Positions 50,367 through 59,901 of a DNA stretch of 64,000 bases are shown in pieces (the stretch's first letter is position 1; each line of letters starts with the position of its first letter). A program made the position numbers and the translations under genes. A model generated the notes under the pieces. The model saw only the letters and a list, made by a program, of their open reading frames with translations, had not been told where the DNA came from and did not search any database. The stretch is from Dehalococcoidia bacterium (GTDB lineage Bacteria > Chloroflexota > Dehalococcoidia > Lucifugimonadales > Australimonadaceae): assembly GCA_022820645.1 (NCBI GenBank), contig JAJEFD010000013.1, forward strand, positions 440,878 through 504,877, written 5' to 3'.

Positions 50367-53300
50367 GTGGAGACGCTCTTCGGCATACCCATCGGCACGC
50401 TGACCACTGTCCTCACGGTCGTATTCCTCGTCGCCGCCGCGATAACGGCGTACTTCGTGCTGCGCAACCCCGTCGTACTGAAGATGGCGGTGCGCAACAT
50501 CCCGCGGCGGCGAGCGCAGACCGTGCTCATCGTCGTCGGCCTCATGCTGGCGACACTCCTCTTCTCGGCCTCATTCGCCACCGGCGACACGCTCTCGCAC
50601 TCGGTGCGCGTGCTGGTGGTCAAGCAGTTGGGGCATCTCGACGAGACCGTCTTCTCTGAAGAGCGGGATGCGTCCGGTGTACGGGCGTTCATGCCCGCGG
50701 AGACTGCCGATGCCGTGCGTGCGGCGCTCGCTGACGCTCCTGTCGACGGCGTTATGCCGGCGATCAGCCGGTCGGCGCCCGCCATATCGCTCGCGTCGGA
50801 CCGCAACGTACCGGGGCTGCAGGTGCAGGGGCTGGACCCTGCATACACGGACGGCTTCGGGCGCTATCTCGATGCGGACGGCAGCGAACTCGACCTGGGG
50901 GCGCTCGGAAAGAACGAGTTGTACCTGAGCGCCGACGTCGCCGAGGACCTGCGCGCCGAGCCCGGCGATCAACTCGCGCTCTTCTTCGAGGAGATACCGG
51001 TGACGGTGAGCGTCGCGGGTGTCTTCGACGAGGGCGGAGCCACCAGTTCATCCTCCCCGTTGTCGGTGATGCGCCTGACCGACATGCAGGCGCTGCTGGG
51101 CGAGCAGGGGAATATCAACTTCGTTTTCATCTCGAACGAGGGCGACGCCATCTCCGGCGCGCGGCACACGGAAACGGTGCTGGACGCCTTCGAGGACCTC
51201 CGCGACGAGCGCGGGCTGGACTACAACGACGTCAAGCGGGATGGCCTCGAACAGGCCGATGAAACAGGCGACCAGTTCGCGAGCATCTTCCTGCTGTTCG
51301 GGACGTTCTCCATCATGGCGGGCATCCTGCTCATCGCGCTCATCTTCGTGATGCTGGCGGCGGAGCGGAAGCGCGAGTTGGGCATCGCCCGGGCAGTGGG
51401 CGCACAACGCGGGGACATCGTGCGGCTGTTCACGTTCGAGGGAGCGGTCTACTCGCTCGCCGCGGCTGCGGTCGGCAGCGTGTTGGGCATCGTTATCGGC
51501 CTCGTCATGGTGCGCATCATATCTGCCGCGTTGGGGGCGATAGACGAGTTCGACGGCTTCGAGATCGTGTTCGCATTCCGGTGGCAGAGCCTGCTGCTGG
51601 CGTACACGCTGGGGATGGTGGTGACGTACCTTGTCGTGATCGTCTCGGCTGCGCGAGTGAGCGCGCTGAACATCGTGCGCGCCGTGCGCGACATCCCGGA
51701 ACCGCCCGGCGAGGGACGCCGGCTCCGGGAGTCGTGGCGTGCGGTCGGCGCCGCCTACATGGACGGCTTGCGGGCGATACCGCGCCTGCGTCCGCTCCGC
51801 GTGCTGCGGCGGTTGTTGCTCAGCGGGCCGTGCGCCATCGTGAAACTGGCGTGGGCGCTGTTCATCGCCGGCTATCTCATGGTTGCGCTAGGCATCCTGT
51901 TGACGCTGAACGGCATCTCGTCGGAGCAGTTGGGCGTGTTCTCCATCGGCCTGTCGCTCGTGGTGGTTGGCGTGCCGCTCGTACTCAACCATGCCGCGCG
52001 CCTGCCGGAGCGCATCGCGTACACGGCTGCCGGCGTGGTCCTCGTGCTGCTCTGGCTCATTCCCATCGACTGGGAAGACTTCGGGTTGCCCCAGTTCAAC
52101 GAGGGGATAGAGCTGTTCATCCTCTCCGGCATAACACTCGTGGTCGGCGCCGTGTGGGTTGTGATGTACAACTCCGGGTACCTGGTCAGCGCGATATCCG
52201 TCCTGGGAGGAAGGGGACGCACGCTCGCGCCCATCATCCGGACAGCGCTGGCGTACCCGATGGCGAGCCGCTTCCGCACGGGAATGACCCTCGCCATGTT
52301 CTCGCTCGTCATCTTCACACTGTCGATCATCGGCTTCATCGACGCTTCCTTCAATAGTGCATTCGACGACACCCGGAGGTTCTCGGGTGGGTTCGATATC
52401 ACCGCGAGCGCCAGCTTCACCAACCCCCTCGGCGACCTCGGTGCGCGCATCGACGAGTCCCCGGCGCTGGACGCGGGCGATTTCGCGGCCATTGGCGCAA
52501 CGAGTGGCCTGCCCGTGCGCATCAGGCAGGAGGACACCGAGCAGGATCTGCAGGACTGGTTCGTCACGAGCATAGACGCCCCATACGCCGAGGCAATCAC
52601 CTACGGGTTCCGCCTGCGGGACGAGCGGTACGCCGACGACCGTGCCGTCTGGCGTGCGCTCGCCGCAGGGGAGGAGGCCACGGTCGTCAGCGCTGCGATG
52701 GTCCCTGCCGCGTCCGATTTCGAGCAGGGCGGCCCGGACTTCTCGTTCCAGCTGGAGGGTTTCCATCGTGATGACGATGTGCTGCCGGAAGTGTACGTAG
52801 AGGTGTACGACTCGTCCGAGCAACGGATGGAGCGCCTGCGCGTGATAGGCGTGATAGAGGATTCAGCGTTCTTCGCGCCGACGGTCGTCACCGGGCACGC
52901 GACGTTGCAGCGGCTCGCGCCCGTGGAACTGCCGTACCTGGGGTACGAGATCGTGCTGAACGACCCGTCGCGCGCGGAAGAGATCGCGACAGCGCTGGAA
53001 GAGGAGTTCGAGGAGCACGGCGTGCAGGCGACCTCACTCGAGAAGATCGTGCGGGACCTCACCGCACTGAACCGCACGTTCAACCGCCTCATCCAGGGCT
53101 TCATGGGCCTTGGCCTGGTGGTGGGCATCGCGGCGCTGGGCGTCATCGCGGCGCGCTCCGTCGTGGAACGCCGCGTGCAGATCGGCATACTGCGCGCCAT
53201 CGGCTATCGCAGCGGCATGGTGCAGCTCTCCTTCCTGATCGAATCGTCGTTCATCGCACTGCTGGGCATCGCTGTTGGGCTGGGACTCGGTTTCGGACTG

Positions 53301-53480
53301 TCCATCGGCATCGTCAGCGAGGTGTCCGAGGACTTTGACAGCGTCACGTACGCCATCCCTTGGGCGACGATCATTCTCGTGGTAGTCGTCGCATACGGCG
53401 CGTCGCTCCTGACGACCTACCTGCCCGCGCGGCAGGCGTCGCGCATCTATCCGGCGGAAGCCCTCCGGTACGACGAGTAG
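50367..53480 (+). CDS. FtsX/MacB-type ABC permease with two FtsX domains
   Basis: 1037 residues from GTG 50367. An extra N-terminal helix (about 10-31) precedes the usual MacB start (KMAVRNIPRRRAQTVLIVVG). The first FtsX core (about 300-440) has LLFGTFSIMAGILLIALIFV and ERKRELGIARAVGAQRGDI; a middle membrane block lies at about 495-640. The second core near the C-terminus has LVVGIAALGVIAARSVVERR, RRVQIGILRAIGYRSGMVQL and TYLPARQASRIYPAEALRYD. Two large extracellular domains lie between. The arrangement resembles large Gram-positive/Chloroflexi mechanotransmission ABC transporters acting on extracytoplasmic substrates. Substrate unknown. Confidence 0.93.
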   Translation: METLFGIPIGTLTTVLTVVFLVAAAITAYFVLRNPVVLKMAVRNIPRRRAQTVLIVVGLMLATLLFSASFATGDTLSHSVRVLVVKQLGHLDETVFSEERDASGVRAFMPAETADAVRAALADAPVDGVMPAISRSAPAISLASDRNVPGLQVQGLDPAYTDGFGRYLDADGSELDLGALGKNELYLSADVAEDLRAEPGDQLALFFEEIPVTVSVAGVFDEGGATSSSSPLSVMRLTDMQALLGEQGNINFVFISNEGDAISGARHTETVLDAFEDLRDERGLDYNDVKRDGLEQADETGDQFASIFLLFGTFSIMAGILLIALIFVMLAAERKRELGIARAVGAQRGDIVRLFTFEGAVYSLAAAAVGSVLGIVIGLVMVRIISAALGAIDEFDGFEIVFAFRWQSLLLAYTLGMVVTYLVVIVSAARVSALNIVRAVRDIPEPPGEGRRLRESWRAVGAAYMDGLRAIPRLRPLRVLRRLLLSGPCAIVKLAWALFIAGYLMVALGILLTLNGISSEQLGVFSIGLSLVVVGVPLVLNHAARLPERIAYTAAGVVLVLLWLIPIDWEDFGLPQFNEGIELFILSGITLVVGAVWVVMYNSGYLVSAISVLGGRGRTLAPIIRTALAYPMASRFRTGMTLAMFSLVIFTLSIIGFIDASFNSAFDDTRRFSGGFDITASASFTNPLGDLGARIDESPALDAGDFAAIGATSGLPVRIRQEDTEQDLQDWFVTSIDAPYAEAITYGFRLRDERYADDRAVWRALAAGEEATVVSAAMVPAASDFEQGGPDFSFQLEGFHRDDDVLPEVYVEVYDSSEQRMERLRVIGVIEDSAFFAPTVVTGHATLQRLAPVELPYLGYEIVLNDPSRAEEIATALEEEFEEHGVQATSLEKIVRDLTALNRTFNRLIQGFMGLGLVVGIAALGVIAARSVVERRVQIGILRAIGYRSGMVQLSFLIESSFIALLGIAVGLGLGFGLSIGIVSEVSEDFDSVTYAIPWATIILVVVVAYGASLLTTYLPARQASRIYPAEALRYDE

Positions 53481-53574
53481 TCGACGGGGCTGGGAGCCAC
53501 CCTCGCGGCCGTTGCGCCACGCCTCGAACTTCATGGATGATGCACGGATGCACGACCTCCGCGACGATGCGCAG

Positions 53575-54771
53575 GTGCGCGAGCACGGAGAGACGGAGCG
53601 GCCGCCTCCGTTGCTCAGCAAGGAAGCACTGCCGCTGTTCGCGGTGTTCTTCCTGTGGAGCTTTGGAAATGCAGCCCTCTGGCTTGGGCGGCCGCTGCTC
53701 GCATACGAACTGAGCGGGTCCGCCTTCGCCGTGGGCGCCGCCTTTGCGCTTGGTGGTGTGCCGTTGCTCACTACCCCGCTGATCGGGGTGCTCGTCGACC
53801 GGTTGGGGCGCAAGCAGGTGGTCGTCGCCGGCGCGGTGCTGCATGGCGGCGCGGCAGCTATGCAGGGGTTCGCGGACAGTTACCTGGTCTTCATGGGGCT
53901 TGCGTTCATCTCCGGTTCGGGCTCGGCAGCGTGGCTGACCGGGTCTACCACACTGCTTGCGGGCTTCACCCGGGTAGCCAATCGAGGCCGCGGGATCGCG
54001 TTGAGGTACGTCACGGTGGGGCTTGGGCTAATTGCAGGGCCGGCGGTCGGGGGAGCGGTGGCAGCAACATTCGATGTCAGCGCGGTCCTGTTCTTCGGCG
54101 CGGCGACCAGGGTTCCCATCGTAGTGCTCGTGTGGTTCCTGATCCGGGAGACTCGCCCCGCGCCGTCCTCTGCTCCCGAAGCGGGGGAGTTCCCACGGCG
54201 GCTGCGACCGGACGTGTCGTTGTTCATGACGCGGAGTTTTCTCGTCCTGACCGCAGTTATGCTCGTGCTGGGGCTGACTGCAACGGGCCACTTTGAACAT
54301 CAGGCGCTGTTCCTTGATGACGCGGGATTGGATCCCACGCAGATAGGCCTCGCCTTGAGCATAATCGGCTTTGTCGGGCTGCTTATCGCGATGCCGGTGG
54401 GCAGCCTGGTGGACTCATGGGGGCGCAGGCTGGTCCTTGCGACAGGCCTGGTGACGCTGGGGGTGACAGTGCTACTGACCCCGTGGCTGGATGGCTGGCC
54501 TATGCCCCTGGCTTTACTCGGCGTCTTCGCTGTCGGCAAACTCATGACCGGAATCGCGCTGGAGACGCACGCCATGGACCTGGCGCCTCGGGAGAGGAGA
54601 GGTTACTTCCTGGGCACGTGGTTGCTGGTGAAGGACCTCATCGAGGGTGCAGCTGCGCTCCTCGTGGGTGCAGCGTTCCTGCTGCCGGGGGCGTTGGGGA
54701 TCGGGGTCGTCGGACTCGTGCTGCTCGGCATGGCCGCATTCCTGGCAGTTTCGAGGACGCCACGCCCTTGA
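53575..54771 (+). CDS. MFS transporter, paralogue B
   Basis: 398 residues. GTG 53575 is chosen because it aligns with the GTG of paralogue A, and about 15 bases before it are nearly the same in both (GACGATGCGC then GAGTG or AGGTG). A longer frame from TTG 53512 runs into the xdhC-like relic. The signature strings LLSKEALPLFAVFFLWSFGN, VDRLGRKQVVVAGAVLHGGA and AMDLAPRERRGYFLGTW mirror paralogue A, marking a duplication around the ABC transporter. It converges on xdhC. Confidence 0.88.
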   Translation: MREHGETERPPPLLSKEALPLFAVFFLWSFGNAALWLGRPLLAYELSGSAFAVGAAFALGGVPLLTTPLIGVLVDRLGRKQVVVAGAVLHGGAAAMQGFADSYLVFMGLAFISGSGSAAWLTGSTTLLAGFTRVANRGRGIALRYVTVGLGLIAGPAVGGAVAATFDVSAVLFFGAATRVPIVVLVWFLIRETRPAPSSAPEAGEFPRRLRPDVSLFMTRSFLVLTAVMLVLGLTATGHFEHQALFLDDAGLDPTQIGLALSIIGFVGLLIAMPVGSLVDSWGRRLVLATGLVTLGVTVLLTPWLDGWPMPLALLGVFAVGKLMTGIALETHAMDLAPRERRGYFLGTWLLVKDLIEGAAALLVGAAFLLPGALGIGVVGLVLLGMAAFLAVSRTPRP

Positions 54772-54798
54772 GCGTACCGCATCGCTGCCGCAACGCTC

Positions 54799-55923
54799 CT
54801 ACCTAGGCGCTGCTGCGCCGTTCACCTTGGCGACGAGCCGGTCGAGATGGAACGACTCCATCGTCATCGGACCGCCCTCGCGGCCGTTCCGCCATGCAAC
54901 GATCTCCGACACGATGCTGAGCGCGATCTCCTCCGGGGTCCGTCCGCCGAGGTCGAGGCCCACTGGCGCGTGTATCTCCCGCAGCCGCTCCTCCGGAACG
55001 CCCTTCCGCAGCAGCGACTCGTAGATCATGATCGTCTTGCGCTTGCTGCCGAGCAGCCCCACGTAGCCCGCGTTCGTGCGCGCCGCCGCCTCGGTCGCGA
55101 GGTCGTCGAAGTGGTGCCCGCGCGAGCCGATGACGATGGCCGTGTTCGGCGTCACCGGGAACGCATCCACGCCCCGGTCGTACGGCGCGACGTTCGTCGC
55201 CTCCGCCATCGGGAAGCGCTCCGTGTTCGCGAACTCGCGGCGGTCGTCGGTCACCATCACGCGCAGCCCCATCATGTGGCCGATGCGCGCGACCTGCAGG
55301 TTGACGTGCCCGCCGCCGATGAGCACGAGCAGCGCGGGTGCCGTGTAGCCCTCCACGAACAGCTCGTCGCCCTGATCGGTGTGGATGCGCGCGGTGCGCC
55401 CCATCGGCATGACGTCCTTCGCGGTCTCGATCGCCTCCGCGTCGAGCGCCGCGTCGCCGAGCGTTCCCTCGGACGTGCCGTCCTCGCGGACGACGATGCG
55501 CGCGCCTGCAGCCAGGCGGTCGCTCTTGACGAGCGTTGCGACCGAGAGGCTGGGGCCTCCGGCGTAGGCGTCGGCGATCTCGGCGGAGAGCGCCCGTCCG
55601 CCCGCGTCGCCGGTGAGCGGCTCGATGTAGAAGTACATCGTGCCGCCGCAGACGAGGCCGTCGCGCGCGGCTATGTCCTCGTTCAGGTAGTAGCGCTTGT
55701 ACTGCGGGCCGGTGTTCTCGCGGAGCGCTTCCTTGGCGGCGAACCAGATGTCGCCCTCGACGCAGCCGCCGCCGAGCGTGCCGACGGTCGAGCCGTCGCC
55801 GCGCACGAGGAGCGCCGCGCCCGGCTTCTGGGGCGTCGAGCCCTGCGTGTGCACGACGGTTGCGATGACGAAGTCCTGCCCGTCGCTCGTCAGCGCTGTT
55901 GCTTCGTCGTAGACGGCCTTCAT
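54799..55923 (-). CDS. xdhC: XdhC/CoxF family molybdenum-cofactor insertion protein
   Basis: 374 residues. FVIATVVHTQGSTPQKPGAA and VGTLGGGCVEGD form the N-terminal XdhC motif; LLVLIGGGHVNLQVARIGHM, VTDDRREFAN, IVIGSRGHHFDD, GYVGLLGSKRK and IHAPVGLDLGGRTPEEIALS form the C-terminal Rossmann part. XdhC binds molybdenum cofactor and helps sulfurate and load it into xanthine- or CO-dehydrogenase-type enzymes. The client enzyme is not in the window. Its last codons (EIVAWRNGREGG) have partial copies upstream of both MFS genes. Confidence 0.92.
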   Translation of the reverse strand: MKAVYDEATALTSDGQDFVIATVVHTQGSTPQKPGAALLVRGDGSTVGTLGGGCVEGDIWFAAKEALRENTGPQYKRYYLNEDIAARDGLVCGGTMYFYIEPLTGDAGGRALSAEIADAYAGGPSLSVATLVKSDRLAAGARIVVREDGTSEGTLGDAALDAEAIETAKDVMPMGRTARIHTDQGDELFVEGYTAPALLVLIGGGHVNLQVARIGHMMGLRVMVTDDRREFANTERFPMAEATNVAPYDRGVDAFPVTPNTAIVIGSRGHHFDDLATEAAARTNAGYVGLLGSKRKTIMIYESLLRKGVPEERLREIHAPVGLDLGGRTPEEIALSIVSEIVAWRNGREGGPMTMESFHLDRLVAKVNGAAAPR

Positions 55924-55962
55924 GCGCTCACCCTCCCCCGCGTGTCCCCGCCGTTCCCTTCC

Positions 55963-56010
55963 GTCATTCCCGCCCCTCTCTCGTCATTCCCGCGAAGGCG
56001 GGAATCCAGG
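55963..56010. repeat. Interspersed palindrome, GTCATTCCCGC family, one truncated and one full copy
   Basis: GTCATTCCCGC at 55963 is followed by a pyrimidine-rich stretch and by a complete copy at 55983-56010 (TTCCCGC gaag GCGGGAA plus TCCAGG). The rest of the 333-nt spacer between xdhC and the multicopper oxidase has no recognisable gene or signal. Confidence 0.7.
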
Positions 56011-56256
56011 AGTGCGCGTCAGCGCACACGGCCACGCGGTGTCGTGCAACGATTGTAGCACTGCCCCGCAACTTGTCCGTGTGTGGTGGGCCCATCCGAC
56101 CTCGAATGAACGGCGAACGACCGCGATGAGCACGGTCTGTGTGCCACTCGTGCGGGAGGGCCCGGAACGAAATCCCGACTCGGAGTCCTCCCCGCCAACT
56201 CATGCCGTGACCGGAAGGTGCCCGTTCCCCTTTTCCGGTAACGCAGTACGCGCGTG

Positions 56257-57681
56257 CTACTCAACGATCAGGAACTGCCCCATCATGCCAAGATCTTCAT
56301 GATCGAGAATGTGACAGTGGAACATATACGGAATGTCTTCAGCGGCATAAGAGTTGAAGCGGGCCGCGATAACGACCTCACGGTCGGCATTCACCAAGAC
56401 GGAGTCCTCCCAACCGGATTCCTCTGGCGGTGGAGGTTCGCCATTGATCGCCAATATCTGAAACTGAATCTGGTGGGGGTGGAACACATGCTGGCCGTCA
56501 TCGCTGGAGAGAGTCCAGCGCTCGGTATCTCCAATCTGCACGCTTACGTCGATCCTGCTCATGTCGAACTGGACTCCATTGATCGCCCAGCTTGCGTCGA
56601 ATTCCCAGAAGTTACGCACATCTCCCATGTGGAAACTCCGGTCCACCGTGATCTCCGACTCGGATATGGGCTCTATGGTGGCGAGCTTGTCTGGAAGGAT
56701 ACCCGTGCCTGAAGCTGATCCGCTCGGGCGGAGCTCCAGCACTCGGCCAAACACACTGTCGACCAAAGCGGCTGATTCCATCCCGACATCAACGATGATC
56801 TCAGCTCGGTCCCCGGGTGCAAGCACGAGCTGCTCGAGTACGACGGGACCAACCAGGTAGCCGCCATCGGAGGCAATCTTGGTCATGCTGGCGTCTTCGA
56901 CGCTGAGGCGGTAAATCCGGGCTTGGCTGCCATTCAGCAGCCGGAGCCGCACCAACCCTTCAGGCACCTCGACGTACGGGTCGATCGTGCCGTTCACTGT
57001 CAGCGTGGAATATAGGTTTCCTTCTTCGCCATCGTCGATGGCGAAGTCAAGTTGGCCATCCTGGGTGAAGTCCCTGTCCTGGATGATGACCGGAATGTCG
57101 TCAACGCCGTAGGTTGCCGGCAGTGTTGTGACGGCAGCGTTGTCGTCTTCGATGATTATCAAACCTGCGGCGCCGCGGTAGACATGCTCGGCTGTGGACC
57201 CATGGGCATGGGGGTGATACCAGAGCGTGGCTGCTGGCTGGATGACGTCGAAGTCGGCTACCCATGTTGTGCCTGGCGCAATCGTGCTATGCGGACCCCC
57301 GTCGTCCTCGGCCGGAACGTCGGCACCATGCCAGTGGGTCGTCGTGGTCTCGTCCAACTCGTTCGTGACGCTGATAACCACCGAGTCTCCGGTTCTGAGA
57401 CGAAGCGTGGGGCCGAGCACAGACATGCCATTATAAGAGTAGGTATCAGTGATCCTTATCTGCTTGTAGACGTGCTGTGATGTACCGATCGTAAGCCCGT
57501 AATGTGAGACGCCATTCTCAATCGTCGGTTCGAGCAGCGGGGGGATCGCTAGCGGCTCCACCGCCGGCGTATCAGCCGATATCGGCTCAGCGGGATCGCT
57601 GGCATCAACCAAGACGACCGCGACAAGGATGGCGACTACGACGCTTGTGAGGATACCGACTACAACGCTTGCTCTGATCAT
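56257..57681 (-). CDS. Multicopper oxidase
   Basis: About 474 residues from ATG 57681 (GTG 57708 is an alternative; neither has a clear ribosome binding site). An N-terminal hydrophobic helix (ASVVVGILTSVVVAILVAVV) is a signal or anchor. The four copper motifs are complete: TTTHWHGAD, LWYHPHAHG, HVFHPHQIQF and FHCHILDHEDLGMM, giving type 1, 2 and 3 sites; the Met after the last motif is the type 1 axial ligand. It probably oxidises a metal ion or a phenol outside the cell. GC content (about 50-55%) is well below that of neighbours, which suggests acquisition by transfer. Confidence 0.93.
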   Translation of the reverse strand: MIRASVVVGILTSVVVAILVAVVLVDASDPAEPISADTPAVEPLAIPPLLEPTIENGVSHYGLTIGTSQHVYKQIRITDTYSYNGMSVLGPTLRLRTGDSVVISVTNELDETTTTHWHGADVPAEDDGGPHSTIAPGTTWVADFDVIQPAATLWYHPHAHGSTAEHVYRGAAGLIIIEDDNAAVTTLPATYGVDDIPVIIQDRDFTQDGQLDFAIDDGEEGNLYSTLTVNGTIDPYVEVPEGLVRLRLLNGSQARIYRLSVEDASMTKIASDGGYLVGPVVLEQLVLAPGDRAEIIVDVGMESAALVDSVFGRVLELRPSGSASGTGILPDKLATIEPISESEITVDRSFHMGDVRNFWEFDASWAINGVQFDMSRIDVSVQIGDTERWTLSSDDGQHVFHPHQIQFQILAINGEPPPPEESGWEDSVLVNADREVVIAARFNSYAAEDIPYMFHCHILDHEDLGMMGQFLIVE

Positions 57682-57886
57682 GGCGTGACTACGATGACGC
57701 CGAGGCACCAGCGTGCAAACAACCGTGTGCCCTCGACAGTCAGACCGATTGCGATTCGATTCGTAATTCCCCTCCTGGGGCTATTGCAAGTTACAACACA
57801 GGACACAGTGTTTAAATCCGGCTGCTGAGGCTATCGACTCTGGTGAGCTTGCGTCAAGAACGCCTGCGCCCATTCGTGCGAGGCCG

Positions 57887-57895
57887 TGCTACAAT
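57887..57895 (+). promoter_or_regulatory. Extended -10 promoter of the thrS leader
   Basis: TGC TACAAT is an extended -10 element (TGn followed by a TATAAT-like box at 57890-57895). No good -35 is seen, as expected for extended -10 promoters. Transcription should begin near 57902, only about 4 nt before the leader peptide ATG at 57906. Confidence 0.6.
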
Positions 57896-57905
57896 GCCGG
57901 GCGTC

Positions 57906-57995
57906 ATGCAGCGCGCCGCAGCCACGACAACGACGACGACCCGCACTACGAGGGCCGCGGCTGCGCGCGTCCGCGAGACGGCAGCCGTGGCCTGA
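57906..57995 (+). CDS. Threonine-rich leader peptide of thrS
   Basis: A 29-residue ORF beginning MQRAAATTTTTTRTTRA and ending ETAAVA before TGA 57993-57995. Six consecutive threonine codons (ACG ACA ACG ACG ACG ACC, 57924-57941) are followed after one Arg by two more. An in-frame ATG at 57894 lies within the -10 box and so would precede the transcription start. The downstream gene is threonyl-tRNA synthetase and a terminator lies between, so the ORF fits an attenuation leader that senses charged Thr-tRNA. Confidence 0.82.
   Translation: MQRAAATTTTTTRTTRAAAARVRETAAVA
57953..57992 (+). promoter_or_regulatory. Leader hairpin following the Thr codons
   Basis: GGCCGCGGCTGC (57953-57964) and GCAGCCGTGGCC (57981-57992) pair over 12 bp with one G-U, around a 16-nt loop. 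The 5' arm starts four bases after the last Thr codon, so ribosomes paused on the Thr run would approach or cover it. Confidence 0.6.
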
Positions 57996-58032
57996 GTCCG
58001 CCTGGGCGCGTACGTATCTCCAACCATGCATG

Positions 58033-58055
58033 AAGGGGCGCGCCGAGCGCCCCTT
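58033..58055 (+). terminator. Intrinsic terminator (attenuator) before thrS
   Basis: AAGGGGCGC and GCGCCCCTT form a 9-bp stem with loop GCCGA, followed by TCTCGT; with the paired UU the transcript has UUUCUCGU after the GC stem. It ends about 30 nt before the thrS ATG, with the GAGAGG ribosome binding site in between, so thrS transcription must pass through it. Confidence 0.75.
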
Positions 58056-58086
58056 TCTCGTAACAGGAAATCAGAGAGGCAGACCG

Positions 58087-59835
<1,749 letters not shown>

Positions 59836-59901
59836 GGCGATGGATGCCCCTCCGCTGACACCCTACCCGGACGTCCGAGGGGACGATGGTAAGGTGATGA
59901 G

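Noticed and set aside
57709..58086. T-box riboswitch upstream of thrS
   Set aside because: The leader has a terminator, but I see no T-box consensus bulge or specifier loop, and the region is instead a translated Thr-rich ORF.
57886..58086. N-terminal extension of ThrRS supplying a TGS-like domain
   Set aside because: The in-frame extension runs through the leader, terminator and ribosome binding site and shows no TGS sequence; ATG 58087 with GAGAGG is the natural start.
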